A stretch of 64,000 bases of DNA from Marinimicrobium locisalis (GTDB taxonomy: Bacteria > Pseudomonadota > Gammaproteobacteria > Pseudomonadales > Cellvibrionaceae), in NCBI RefSeq assembly GCF_039822625.1, contig NZ_JBDLLG010000019.1:1-64000 (forward strand). Direction: 5' to 3'. Below the pieces are notes generated by a model. The model was not told where the DNA came from, made no database searches, and saw nothing but the letters and a program-made list of their open reading frames with translations. The translations under genes and the position numbers were made by a program. Of the stretch, positions 35,391-48,123 are shown piece by piece. How positions within the stretch are numbered: position 1 is the first letter of the stretch; every line of letters begins with the position of its first letter.

Positions 35391-35512
35391 CTGGCTCTGA
35401 GGTCTGGTGTGGGGTGCACTGTTCCCAGACCGTGGAGCGGGGGACCCGCGATTCGAGCCCCCAGGGATGGGTTTACGGCGTGTCTGGGAACAGTGCACAC
35501 CAGACCGGACGT
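35391..35512 (-). repeat. Hairpin element copy 3 (opposite orientation, second loop type)
   Basis: Left arm 35401-35430 and right arm 35482-35506 match perfectly apart from a 5-base insertion (GGGGT) in the left arm. Read on the minus strand, the loop starts ACGCCGTAAACCCATCCC, like copies 1 and 2, but its second half differs and resembles copy 5. The flanks CGTCCGG and TCAGAGCC match the family. Confidence 0.8.
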
Positions 35513-35544
35513 GATGCACATCAAGCCAGCCTGTTGCACTACTT

Positions 35545-39045
<3,501 letters not shown>

Positions 39046-39110
39046 AATGTGTGCCGGGTCGTTTGTTGTCGAGCTTCTCTGCTTCGACGGATGCTTCTCT
39101 AAGTTAGAGG

Positions 39111-39728
39111 CTAAAACAATTCTATCTGTTCGATGCGCTCACGCACCGGCGCGTAAGAGGTTCGGTGGATGGGAGTGACCCCGAGCTTTTCCAGCGCCGC
39201 CAAATGGGTTTTGGTCGGGTAACCCTTGTGGCCCGCAAAACCATAGCCCGGGTACTGCTCATCAAAGGCCACCATCTCCCGATCCCGGGCCACCTTCGCC
39301 AGAATCGACGCCGCGCTGATGGCCGGGTGACGGCTGTCCCCCTTCACCACCGCCTCCGCCGAATACTCCCACTGGGGCAAGCGATTCCCATCCACCAACA
39401 CATGCTCCGGCGCCCGGGCCAAGCCCTGGACGGCTCGCGTCATCGCCAACAGGCTTGCCTGTAGGATATTCAAGCGATCGATTTCCGCCACCGACGCCCG
39501 GGCAATACACCAGGCCGCCGCGCTGCCCTGAATCTCCTCAAACAGCAATTCGCGCCGCTTCTCGGTCAACTGCTTGGAATCGTTCAGGCCCTCGATCGGC
39601 CGATCAGGGGCCAGAATGACCGCCGCCGCCACGACATCCCCCGCCAGGGGTCCGCGGCCGACTTCATCCACCCCCGCCAGCCAGGGGCCAGTGTAACTCG
39701 GCACAAAAGGACCCAATACCGCTTTCAT
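39111..39728 (-). CDS. rnhB: Ribonuclease HII
   Basis: RNase HII cuts RNA in RNA-DNA hybrids and starts ribonucleotide excision repair. The 205-residue protein has DEVGRGPLAGDVVAAAV with catalytic Asp and Glu, and further Asp residues in LNDSKQLTEKRRE and VDGNRLPQ. The start at 39728 (MKAVLGPFVPSY) overlaps the lpxB stop (ATGA); the upstream frame extension lies inside lpxB. It sits in the usual lpxB-rnhB-dnaE order. Confidence 0.95.
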   Translation of the reverse strand: MKAVLGPFVPSYTGPWLAGVDEVGRGPLAGDVVAAAVILAPDRPIEGLNDSKQLTEKRRELLFEEIQGSAAAWCIARASVAEIDRLNILQASLLAMTRAVQGLARAPEHVLVDGNRLPQWEYSAEAVVKGDSRHPAISAASILAKVARDREMVAFDEQYPGYGFAGHKGYPTKTHLAALEKLGVTPIHRTSYAPVRERIEQIELF

Positions 39729-40918
39729 TTGGACCGCTCCTCCACCAGCCCCGCTATGGCCTCCGCCGCGCGAGCGCTGGCGTTTCGGGCCAGGTCCCGG
39801 TGCATTTCCGTGAAAGTCTGGCACAAGGACTCCGTTTGCTCGGGGTGGTCGATATAGTCCAGTACCGCCGCGCTCAGGGCCTTGGGCGTGGCCGCCTTCT
39901 GTAGCAGCTCGGGAACCAGCTCACGGCCTGCCAACAGGTTGGGTAGGGACACGTATTCCGTTTTTACCAACCGGGACAAAATGGCATAAGACAGCGCAGC
40001 CATCTTGTAGGCCACCACCATGGGCGTTTTCAGCAGCATGGCTTCGAGCGCCGTGGTTCCAGAGGAAATTAGCGCCACGTCCGCCGCCGCCATTGCCTTC
40101 TGGGATTGACCCTGTATCAAGTGAACCGGCAGGTCCACGTATTCGGCCAGTTGGTGGTGTATTTGGCGGTATCGGGCCGGGTTGGCGGCCGGAATAACAA
40201 ACTGTAGGTTGGGCCGCTGTTCACGGCACAGGCGCGCGGCCTTGAGAAACAGCTCCCCCAGTTGCTCCACTTCCCCTTTTCGACTGCCGGGAAGCAGTGC
40301 CAGCAGAGGCCCGGTGTGGGAAATGCCCAGTGCTTCCCGGGCGCCGGCGGCGTCCACCTCCAAGGGAATTTCATCCGCCAAATGATGGCCGACGAACTCC
40401 ACGGGCACCTCGTGCTGGCGATAGAACTCCGCCTCAAATGGCAGCAGGGTCAGCATCAGGTCCACACTGCGGGCAATCCCCTTGATTCGACCCTGGCGCC
40501 AGGCCCACACCGAGGGGCTCACGTAGTGAACCGTGGGGACACCGACCTCCTCGCGCAGGTGCCGTTCGATGTTGAGCGTAAAGTCCGGGGAGTCGACACC
40601 AATAAACACCGAAGGGCGATGCTCGGTAAAATGCGCTTTCAAAAACTTGCGGATTTTCAGCAATTCCGGCAACCGCTTGAGCGGGTCCACAAAGCCCATG
40701 ACCGAGAGGCGGTCCATGGGAAAATAGGAGTGAAAGCCCTGGGCGAGCATACGCGGGCCGCCAATACCGGAAAACTCGCACTCCGGGTAATGCTGGCGAA
40801 GCGCGCGCATTAGAGCGGCCCCCAGTATGTCGCCGGAGGCTTCGCCCACGACCATACCTATTTGCATTCGGCCCTGTTTATCGTCCGAAGGGCGGCTCTC
40901 CTGCGTTTCCATAACCAT
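39725..40918 (-). CDS. lpxB: Lipid-A-disaccharide synthase LpxB
   Basis: LpxB joins UDP-2,3-diacylglucosamine and lipid X to make the lipid A disaccharide. The 397-residue protein has GMVVGEASGDILGAALMRAL, FSGIGGPRM and LLALLPGSRKGEVEQL of the GT19 family. The start at 40918 (MVMETQ) lies just after the lpxA stop; MQIGMVVGE, 17 codons further, is an alternative. It is coupled to rnhB. Confidence 0.95.
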   Translation of the reverse strand: MVMETQESRPSDDKQGRMQIGMVVGEASGDILGAALMRALRQHYPECEFSGIGGPRMLAQGFHSYFPMDRLSVMGFVDPLKRLPELLKIRKFLKAHFTEHRPSVFIGVDSPDFTLNIERHLREEVGVPTVHYVSPSVWAWRQGRIKGIARSVDLMLTLLPFEAEFYRQHEVPVEFVGHHLADEIPLEVDAAGAREALGISHTGPLLALLPGSRKGEVEQLGELFLKAARLCREQRPNLQFVIPAANPARYRQIHHQLAEYVDLPVHLIQGQSQKAMAAADVALISSGTTALEAMLLKTPMVVAYKMAALSYAILSRLVKTEYVSLPNLLAGRELVPELLQKAATPKALSAAVLDYIDHPEQTESLCQTFTEMHRDLARNASARAAEAIAGLVEERSK

Positions 40919-40920
40919 GC

Positions 40921-41703
40921 CTAGCGAACAATACCACGGGAGGACCCTTTCACCGAGTCGACCAGGGGCTGCAACGCCTGGCACTCGGAGGCCATATCGG
41001 TGAGTTCTTTAAGCGCTTCCTCGCGCGTGAGCCCGCGCCGATAAATAACCTTGTAGGCACGGTTAATCGTCGAGATGTCCTCCTTGGAGAACCCCCGCCG
41101 ACGCAATCCCTCGGAATTGACGCTTTTCGCCGCCGCCGGGTTGCCATTGGCCATCACGTAAGCCGGTAGGTCCTTACCCAACGCGGTGCCCATCCCGGTA
41201 AAGCTGTGGGCGCCGATATGGCAGTACTGATGCACCAGGGTAAAGCCGCTGAGAATGGCCCAGTCGCCAATATGAACATGCCCCGCCAAGGCCGTGTTGT
41301 TCACCAGAATACAGTGATCCCCGAGAACGCTATCGTGGCCAATGTGAACATAAGCCATCAGCAGATTGTGGTTCCCGATGGTGGTTTCGCCCCGATCCTG
41401 CACAGTGCCACGATGAATGGTCACCCCTTCGCGAATCACGTTATGGTCGCCAATCACCAGCCACGTCGGCTCGCCCTTGTATTTAAGATCCGGCGTAGCT
41501 TCACCCACGGTGGAGAACTGATAGATATGGTTATGGCTCCCAATACGGGTGGGCCCCTTGAGCACGACGTGGGATTCAATCACGGTACCCGGACCGATCT
41601 CTACGTCGGCGCCAATCACCGTCCAGGGGCCAACTTCGACGTCGGGCGCCAAGCGGGCCTCGGGATGAACAATCGCAGTCGGGTGAATCAAGGTCTCACT
41701 CAC
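40921..41703 (-). CDS. lpxA: UDP-N-acetylglucosamine acyltransferase LpxA
   Basis: LpxA adds the first acyl chain in lipid A synthesis. The 260-residue protein is a left-handed beta-helix of hexapeptide repeats (IHPTAIVHPEARLAPDVEVG onward), with the catalytic His likely in LMAYVHIGHDSVLGDH. The helical C-terminal domain (residues 190-258) is present. It lies between fabZ and lpxB in the standard order. Confidence 0.96.
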   Translation of the reverse strand: MSETLIHPTAIVHPEARLAPDVEVGPWTVIGADVEIGPGTVIESHVVLKGPTRIGSHNHIYQFSTVGEATPDLKYKGEPTWLVIGDHNVIREGVTIHRGTVQDRGETTIGNHNLLMAYVHIGHDSVLGDHCILVNNTALAGHVHIGDWAILSGFTLVHQYCHIGAHSFTGMGTALGKDLPAYVMANGNPAAAKSVNSEGLRRRGFSKEDISTINRAYKVIYRRGLTREEALKELTDMASECQALQPLVDSVKGSSRGIVR

Positions 41704-41768
41704 TCTTTCCGGGGTATTCTGTGGTCAGTCACCGCACCGGCGGCGTCTGAATGCGGCCGAGGCCGCGC

Positions 41769-42206
41769 TTACACTTTTCGATCCGCACACAGGATAATGG
41801 CCGACGCGGCGAGCGCACCGTCCACGGTGGCCTTACATTCGAACTTCCAGATACCGCGCTTAACCGACATCACGCGAGATTCCAGCGTCAACCGATCACC
41901 GGGGATCACCTGGCGCTTGAAGCGCACATCATCCACGCCGGCAAACAGATAAATGGAGCCGTCTTCCGGCTTCTTGTTCATGGTTTTGAAGCCGAGCACA
42001 CCAGAGGCCTGCGCCAGCGCCTCCAAAATCATCACGCCCGGGAATACCGGGCTCTGGGGAAAGTGGCCGTTGAACACTTCCTCGTTTACTGAAATATTCT
42101 TATAGGCGACGATTGACTCGCCCTCAACCAGCTCCACAACGCGATCGACCAATAGGAACGGATAGCGGTGGGGCAGGTATTCACGTATTTCTCTTACATC
42201 CATCAT
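41769..42206 (-). CDS. fabZ: (3R)-hydroxyacyl-ACP dehydratase FabZ
   Basis: FabZ dehydrates beta-hydroxyacyl-ACP in fatty acid elongation. The hot-dog protein has LPHRYPFLLVDRV with the catalytic His and GHFPQSPVFPGVMILEAL with the catalytic Glu. I take the start at an ATG (42206) because AGGGG lies nine bases upstream; the frame opens eight codons earlier at 42230 without a binding site. It lies in the lpxD-fabZ-lpxA order. Confidence 0.94.
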   Translation of the reverse strand: MMDVREIREYLPHRYPFLLVDRVVELVEGESIVAYKNISVNEEVFNGHFPQSPVFPGVMILEALAQASGVLGFKTMNKKPEDGSIYLFAGVDDVRFKRQVIPGDRLTLESRVMSVKRGIWKFECKATVDGALAASAIILCADRKV

Positions 42207-42303
42207 AGTCAACGACCCCTGGGTATTCATTCAATGGGCCGCCCTTTAGGCCGCCCTCTCTAAATGCCGGCATCGCTCAGCGGCACCGGTCTATTTAATT
42301 CTT

Positions 42304-43314
42304 TTATGGAGCGAGTTTCTTCAGGCGTGCCGCCAGCTCGTCCAGTTGTTTAAAGCGCACCGCATTGCGACGCCACTCACGGGTGGTTGTCAGCGGTGTG
42401 CCCGAAGAGTAGGAGCCGGCCTCGCGAAGGGAGTGGGTAACCAAACTCATGGCGGTGATGTGAACGTCATCGGCAATGCTCAGGTGCCCGATAATGCCAA
42501 CCCCACCGGCGATGGTGCAATTCTCTCCCAGTGTGGTACTCCCGGCAATACCTACCTGACCGGCAATGGCGGTATGGTTGCCAATTTTGACGTTGTGGGC
42601 GATTTGCACTTGGTTGTCGATCTTAACGCCATCCCCAATCCAAGTGTCATCCAGAGCCCCTCGGTCAATGGTCGTGCCCGAGCCCACCTCCACGTCATGC
42701 CCCAAAACGACACCGCCCAGTTGGTGGATTTTTACCCAACCTTCCGATGTGGGCGCAAACCCAAAGCCATCCGCGCCAATCACAGCGCCGCTGTGAACCA
42801 GGCAATTCCGCCCGAGCCTGACATTGTGGTAGAGCACGGCCCGGGCGGCGAGCCGAGAGCCGGCCCCCAGCTCACAGCCATCGCCCACCGTCGCGCCGGC
42901 ACCGATCTCAACGCCGGAGCCCAGCACAACGTCGTCACCGATCACCGCATTGGGGCCAACCGCGACACCGTCCGCAAGTTGGCACCCCTTCCCGACCACG
43001 GCGCTGGGGTGAACTCCCCGAGGCACCGCTAACCGCTGATCGAACAGCTTGGTTAGGCGGGCATAGGCTTCGTAAGGCTTCTCGGTCAGCAATTTATTGC
43101 CGGAAAAGTCACTCGCCAGGGCGGGTGCCATAATCACCGCCGAAGCCTGCGTCTGGGCAAGGTACTTGCGGTAAACGGGGTTGGCGATAAAGCTCACCTG
43201 CCCCGGCCCGGCACTCTGCAGGGTGGCCAGAGCACTCAGAGGGCATTCGGGGTCGCCTTCGTAGTCAACGCCGAGTAGGCGCGCCAACGAAGAGAGCGTG
43301 TGGGCAACGGTCAC
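42304..43314 (-). CDS. lpxD: UDP-3-O-acylglucosamine N-acyltransferase LpxD
   Basis: LpxD adds the N-linked acyl chain to UDP-3-O-acylglucosamine. The 336-residue protein has the N-terminal uridine-binding domain (residues 1-100), many hexapeptide repeats (GVHPSAVVGKGCQLADGVAVG onward) and the helical tail ending WRRNAVRFKQLDELAARLKK. The start is a GTG at 43314 with GAGG eight bases upstream. It follows skp by 17 bases. Confidence 0.95.
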   Translation of the reverse strand: MTVAHTLSSLARLLGVDYEGDPECPLSALATLQSAGPGQVSFIANPVYRKYLAQTQASAVIMAPALASDFSGNKLLTEKPYEAYARLTKLFDQRLAVPRGVHPSAVVGKGCQLADGVAVGPNAVIGDDVVLGSGVEIGAGATVGDGCELGAGSRLAARAVLYHNVRLGRNCLVHSGAVIGADGFGFAPTSEGWVKIHQLGGVVLGHDVEVGSGTTIDRGALDDTWIGDGVKIDNQVQIAHNVKIGNHTAIAGQVGIAGSTTLGENCTIAGGVGIIGHLSIADDVHITAMSLVTHSLREAGSYSSGTPLTTTREWRRNAVRFKQLDELAARLKKLAP

Positions 43315-43331
43315 CGCGCAGGCCTCTTCGA

Positions 43332-43859
43332 TTATTCGGCGCTGGCGTTCGCTTTGTTGAGCAGCTCAGTCACCTCTGGGGTGATGTCGTACTCATCGGT
43401 GGCGTGAAACGCGCTTTCGCTGTTGAGCACCAAGCCAATATTTTCGGCTTCAATCAGCTCGGAAAGCACTTTCTGAGTATTGCCCCCCATTTCCTGCATC
43501 ACTGCCTGCATAATCCGCTGGCGCTCGCCCTGGAGCGTCTGAGCGGTGCGCTCGTACTCCTGACGAAGCTGTTGCGCTTCTTTTTGCTTTTCCTGCTTCT
43601 TCTCTTCAGACCAGGTCATGGCATTTTTCTGAGCGTCTTTCTGAAAGGACTGCAAGTCGGCGGTAAGACTCTCGAAGCGAGTGCGCAGTGCGGCGTACTC
43701 TTCATTTTCTTCCAGAGCCTTGAGACGCTGCTGGGCCGAATCAGTGCTCAATACGGCCGCCTGAAGGTCGAGAACCACCACTTTCCCCTCGGCCAGCGCC
43801 AGGCTGGAACCCAGCAACAAAATCAAACCCAGAGCCACTTTTTTTGCATTAACCATCAT
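43332..43859 (-). CDS. skp: Skp/OmpH periplasmic chaperone
   Basis: Skp holds unfolded outer-membrane proteins in the periplasm. The 175-residue protein has a signal peptide ending SLALAEG and a long Gln/Glu/Lys-rich helical hairpin (residues 40-130), the jellyfish-tentacle fold. It lies between bamA and lpxD. Two near-adjacent start codons (MMV) are present. Confidence 0.92.
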   Translation of the reverse strand: MMVNAKKVALGLILLLGSSLALAEGKVVVLDLQAAVLSTDSAQQRLKALEENEEYAALRTRFESLTADLQSFQKDAQKNAMTWSEEKKQEKQKEAQQLRQEYERTAQTLQGERQRIMQAVMQEMGGNTQKVLSELIEAENIGLVLNSESAFHATDEYDITPEVTELLNKANASAE

Positions 43860-43898
43860 GACGACATTTTCCTCTGTATTATCAACAAGTTAGGAAAC

Positions 43899-43922
43899 AA
43901 AACGGCCCTGAAACCAGGGCCG
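43899..43922 (-). terminator. Hairpin between bamA and skp, probable attenuator
   Basis: On the minus strand CGGCCCTG-GTTT-CAGGGCCG is followed by TTTTGTTT. It lies in the 149-base bamA/skp gap, along with another small hairpin (GGCGGT/ACCGCC around 43936-43951), and may partly terminate or process transcripts. Confidence 0.6.
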
Positions 43923-44008
43923 CCGAAACCTTGTATGGCGGTGAAAACCGCCGGGGCCCTCTATTAAAAACCCTAGGGGCCTCCCTAAAAGGGGCCAATC
44001 ATACCGCG

Positions 44009-46669
44009 TTAGAAGGATCCACCCAAAGAAAATTGGAAATATTCCGGATCGTCCCCCTCGTTTTCAGCAATCGGGCGCGATACCGCAAAGGTCAAGGGGC
44101 CAAAACCGGTGATCCAGGTTAACCCCAGACCGGCGGAGGCGCTGACGCGATCAAAATCCGGCTCGAAGCAGTTCAGTTGCGTCTCGCGGCAACTCGTGCT
44201 GAACACGTTGCCACCTTCCACGAAAATACTGGACTGGAGCATGCGCTGGTCCTTGATAAAGGGCAGCGGGAAAAGAATTTCCGCGCCCGCTTCCACCAGG
44301 ATATTGCCGCCGAAGGCGGAATAGCGGCTGTCGCGGTTCGCTGCCTGCTGGGGAGTGTACTGGTAGGTGGTAATCAGCTCGCCGGGGTTGCACTTTTGCC
44401 GGGTGTTCTCAAACGCCGCCGGGTCTTCACACAGCACGTACGCTTGACGGGTTTCATTGGAATCCCGGCTCGCACCAACGCCGTCGCCATTGGCGTCATT
44501 CCAGGCCACGATATCCGTATAGGGTCTTTCCGGATAGGTCGAGCGTGGCCCGAGGCTGTTGCGCTCAAAGCCGCGAACCGAACCGAAGCCCCCGGCATAG
44601 TAGTTTTCAAAGAAAGGCAGCTCACCGCTCTCACCGTAGCCATCGGCATAGCCGAGATGAGTACGCAGTTTCAACGTCAGAGCGCGAGTCAGCGGCTTGT
44701 AGGTCTCGGCGCGGTAATCCAGTTTGTAGTATTCCAGGTCGCCTCCCGGCATGGCCACTTCGGTTGAGAACGTTTGCGACGTCCCTCGGGTGGCGAGCAT
44801 GCCGCGGTTCAACGTCGACTGCCGGTAATTGAAGCCCACTAACACATCCTGAAACTCAGACCCGTTGGCATCCACGTAGCCGGGCTCGCCCAGCACCTCC
44901 TCGGTCACGTCCATGGTGGGGATACCTTCCGGCCAGTCACGCCCCGAAGCGATAGACTCTTCGAAGTCCTCCTGTTCGGACTGGGTCACGTAGGGAGCAC
45001 CCAGGGGGATGCGGGGCTGGCGAATAATTTCCCGAGGGGAGGCACTGGTCGTTTTAACGGTCAGGTCACGGGCTTCGAAGCTGAAACCGATGCGCTCAAT
45101 TTCCGAGATTGGATAACCAAAGCTCAGTTTCGCGCCGTATACGTCGGTGCTATAGCCCGCCACGTTGTAGCTGGCATAGTCACTCTGGGTATAGTACAGA
45201 TTGATACCGCGACTGACGCCATCCCGAGTAAAATAAGGGTCGTTATAATTAAAGTTGTAAGAGGTACGGAAACGGCTGTTACTCAGGGAGAAGCCCACCT
45301 GCTTGCCCGAGCCGAACCAGTTGTTCTGCTGGATATTGGCCGAGAGCAGCAACCCGGAATACTCCGCGTAACCAATCTGCAGGCCCATGCTGCCCGAGGG
45401 CGATTCTTCAACGGTGTAGTCTACATCCACCTGATTGTCGACGCCGGGAACCTCATTGGTCTCCACCGTCACCTCCTTGAAGAAACCCAACCGGTCGAGG
45501 CGCACTTTAGAGTGCTCAATCTGGGCGGTGGAGGCGGCCCCACCTTCCATCTGACGCATCTCGCGGCGCAATACCTCATCAATCGTCTTGGTATTGCCCT
45601 TGAAATTGATCCGGCGCACATAGGCGCGTTGGCCCGGATCGACAAAAAAGGTCACTTTTACGGTCTTGTCCTCATCGTTCTTTTCGGGGATGCCTTCCAC
45701 CTCGGCGAAGGTATAGCCCTCGTTCCCCAGCCGCTGGGTGATGTAGTCGGACGAGTTGGTCATCAGGATCTGGGAGAAGGTATTCCCCTCGCGCAACAAG
45801 ATCATGCGGCGCACCAGCTCTTCGGGGAGCTTAAGGTCCCCGGCCAGCTCCACTTCGCTCACGGTATAGACATCGCCTTCTGTCACGTTCAGCGTGATAT
45901 AGATCTCGGACTTATCGGGGCTGAGCGCCACCTGGGTGGAATCAATGTTGAAGCTCAGATAGCCCCGGTCCAGATAGTGGGACTCAAGGGTCTCGATATC
46001 GCCGGTGAGTTTTTCCCGGGAGTACTTGTCATCGCCGGTAATCCAGGAAAACCAGCCGGAGGATTTGAGCTCAAAGCCTTCGAGCAACTCCTCGTCCGAG
46101 AAGGTGTCATTGCCGACAATGTTGATGCCTTTGATACGGGCCGGCTTGCCTTCGTTTACGTCAACCGTCACCTTCACCTGGTTCCGGGGGAGCTCTTCCA
46201 CGTTGATATCCACGGAGGCACCGTAGCGCCCCTGACCGATATATTCACGCTCCAACGCCTGGCTAATGCCTTCGAGAGTCGCGCGCTGGAAAATCTGACC
46301 TTCAAATAGATCGTTATCGCGAAGACTCTCCATCAAGTCCTCGGTTTTGATCACTTTGTTGCCTTCAATGGTGATTTCGTTGATGGCCGGGCGCTCTTCC
46401 ACCCGAACAACCAGAACGTCACCGTCGCGGCCCATGGCCACATCGGCAAAATACCCGACCTGAAACAGCGCTCGCGTGGCCATGCGAATATCATCGCTGG
46501 TGACCTGATCCCCTACTCGGAGCGGGAGGGCGCTGAATACGGTACCGGCGGATACCCTCTGCAGACCTTCAACTCGAATATCACTGATCTCGAAATTTTG
46601 GGCCTGTACCGTCACTGCCAACAGCAGCGCGCCCAACAGGCTGATCACTCGCATCCACACTCGCATCAT
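44009..46669 (-). CDS. bamA: Outer membrane protein assembly factor BamA
   Basis: BamA is the core of the outer-membrane beta-barrel assembly machine. The 886-residue protein has a signal peptide (SLLGALLLAVTVQAQ), five POTRA domains and a 16-strand barrel (VRGFERNSLGPRS, the L6-type VRGF motif) ending FSLGGSF with a C-terminal Phe. The start at 46669 is one of three near-adjacent Met codons; the frame opens earlier at 46756 without a signal peptide. It follows rseP as usual. Confidence 0.96.
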   Translation of the reverse strand: MMRVWMRVISLLGALLLAVTVQAQNFEISDIRVEGLQRVSAGTVFSALPLRVGDQVTSDDIRMATRALFQVGYFADVAMGRDGDVLVVRVEERPAINEITIEGNKVIKTEDLMESLRDNDLFEGQIFQRATLEGISQALEREYIGQGRYGASVDINVEELPRNQVKVTVDVNEGKPARIKGINIVGNDTFSDEELLEGFELKSSGWFSWITGDDKYSREKLTGDIETLESHYLDRGYLSFNIDSTQVALSPDKSEIYITLNVTEGDVYTVSEVELAGDLKLPEELVRRMILLREGNTFSQILMTNSSDYITQRLGNEGYTFAEVEGIPEKNDEDKTVKVTFFVDPGQRAYVRRINFKGNTKTIDEVLRREMRQMEGGAASTAQIEHSKVRLDRLGFFKEVTVETNEVPGVDNQVDVDYTVEESPSGSMGLQIGYAEYSGLLLSANIQQNNWFGSGKQVGFSLSNSRFRTSYNFNYNDPYFTRDGVSRGINLYYTQSDYASYNVAGYSTDVYGAKLSFGYPISEIERIGFSFEARDLTVKTTSASPREIIRQPRIPLGAPYVTQSEQEDFEESIASGRDWPEGIPTMDVTEEVLGEPGYVDANGSEFQDVLVGFNYRQSTLNRGMLATRGTSQTFSTEVAMPGGDLEYYKLDYRAETYKPLTRALTLKLRTHLGYADGYGESGELPFFENYYAGGFGSVRGFERNSLGPRSTYPERPYTDIVAWNDANGDGVGASRDSNETRQAYVLCEDPAAFENTRQKCNPGELITTYQYTPQQAANRDSRYSAFGGNILVEAGAEILFPLPFIKDQRMLQSSIFVEGGNVFSTSCRETQLNCFEPDFDRVSASAGLGLTWITGFGPLTFAVSRPIAENEGDDPEYFQFSLGGSF

Positions 46670-46760
46670 AGAAAAATTCTTTTCAGTTAAAATCAATCGC
46701 ATTTTGGCGGTGGCTGTACCACGCCTGACTCCAATCGTTCCGGCGATGGCCGGCACACGC

Positions 46761-48119
46761 TTACAGACGCATGATGTCGTTGTAGAGCGCGAGGAACATC
46801 AGCCCGACAACCATGATCAGCCCTATCTGATAGCCGATCTGCTGCGCCCGCTCGGAAACAGGGCTGCCTTTCACTACTTCAATGAAGTAATACATCAGGT
46901 GACCGCCATCCAGCACCGGAATGGGCAACAGGTTGAAAACGCCCAGGAAAATACTCAGCAGCGCCACAAACCCAACAAAACTCTTCCATCCGCTCTGGGC
47001 GGAATCGCCGGCCACCTTAGCAATGGTGATGGGGCCGCTCAAGTTTTTCGTCGAGATTTCACCCACAATGAGCTTTTTAACGGAAAGCAGCACAAAACCA
47101 GCGGTGTCCCACGTTCGATCCACACCCGCCACAAAGGACTCGACCGGCCCGTACCGATATTCGCGCACCCACTCTTCCGGCCAGGACTGGGGCTGAAGAC
47201 CAACGCCAACCCGACCGAAGCGCTCTCCCTCCTCTTCCACCGTTTCAGGCGTCACCGATAGACTCTTTTCCGCCCCGTCGCGTTCCACCGTCAGCTGAAT
47301 TTCTTCGCCCGGTCGCTCGCGCACATACTCGACCCAGGTGGTCCAATCGGGCATAGGCTGGCCATCGGCGCTGAGAACATGGTCGCCGCTCTGCAAGCCC
47401 GCCCGCTCGGCCGCGCTTTCGGGCACCACTTGGCCAACAACCGGTTTGACCGTCGGGCGTTTGAGTTTCAAACCCAACCCAGAGACCGGGTCGGGCTCTT
47501 CAATGCCCTGAAGCCACCCTTCAAGCCGAGCTTCGGACATGTATTGCAAGTCTGATTCGGGGTACTTCACCCGAAACGAGATGGTGCCGCTCTCGCCCAG
47601 ACGGCGCAATAGTTGCTGGTGAAGCGCCTGCCAGGTAGGCGTGGACTCTCCGTCAACGGCCAAAATTTCCTGGCCGGCCTCCAGGCCCGCCTCCGCCGCG
47701 ACCGAACCGGTCTCGACGTCACCGATAATGGGGATGGGCTCGCGCGTACCGGGAATCATCAGCAGCCAGAACAGCAAGACGGCCAGAATAAAGTTTGCCA
47801 CGGGCCCCGCCGCCACGACCGCGATCCGCTGCCAGACGTTCTTGCGATTAAAGGCCCGGTGGAGTTCCTCCTCGGGTACCTCGCCCTCACGCTCGTCAAG
47901 CATCTTGACATAACCGCCCAGCGGGATGGCAGCCAGGGCGAACTCCGTTCCCTGGCGGTCGCGGCGACGCCATAGGATTTTTCCAAAGCCAATGGAGAAG
48001 CGCAGTACCTTAACGCCGCATCGCCGCGCGACATAGAAGTGGCCGAACTCGTGCACGGCCACCAGAATCACCAGCGCGACCAGAAACCAAATAACCGTCT
48101 GAATCAGTGCCACAAACAA
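46761..48119 (-). CDS. rseP: Site-2 protease RseP with two PDZ domains
   Basis: RseP cuts anti-sigma factor RseA and remnant signal peptides in the inner membrane. The 452-residue protein has HEFGH (H23, E24, H27) in the first transmembrane helix, two PDZ domains (about residues 120-320) and the LDGGH motif of the S2P family. Length and order (dxr-rseP-bamA) are normal. Confidence 0.96.
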   Translation of the reverse strand: MFVALIQTVIWFLVALVILVAVHEFGHFYVARRCGVKVLRFSIGFGKILWRRRDRQGTEFALAAIPLGGYVKMLDEREGEVPEEELHRAFNRKNVWQRIAVVAAGPVANFILAVLLFWLLMIPGTREPIPIIGDVETGSVAAEAGLEAGQEILAVDGESTPTWQALHQQLLRRLGESGTISFRVKYPESDLQYMSEARLEGWLQGIEEPDPVSGLGLKLKRPTVKPVVGQVVPESAAERAGLQSGDHVLSADGQPMPDWTTWVEYVRERPGEEIQLTVERDGAEKSLSVTPETVEEEGERFGRVGVGLQPQSWPEEWVREYRYGPVESFVAGVDRTWDTAGFVLLSVKKLIVGEISTKNLSGPITIAKVAGDSAQSGWKSFVGFVALLSIFLGVFNLLPIPVLDGGHLMYYFIEVVKGSPVSERAQQIGYQIGLIMVVGLMFLALYNDIMRL

Positions 48120-48123
48120 CCTC

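Larger units (their letters stand above)
34906..35544. other. accA/dnaE spacer with two hairpin elements
   Basis: The 639-base spacer holds hairpin element copies 2 and 3 (35076-35204 and 35391-35512), a small palindromic unit at 35313-35343 and an ACCATTTTT/AAAAATGGT inverted repeat (35281-35315). No gene is credible; the open frame at 34985-35209 lies over copy 2 and reads its loop. Confidence 0.5.

Noticed and set aside
33711..35512. CRISPR array
   Set aside because: The repeats are few, unevenly spaced, inverted relative to each other and separated by whole genes; no cas genes.
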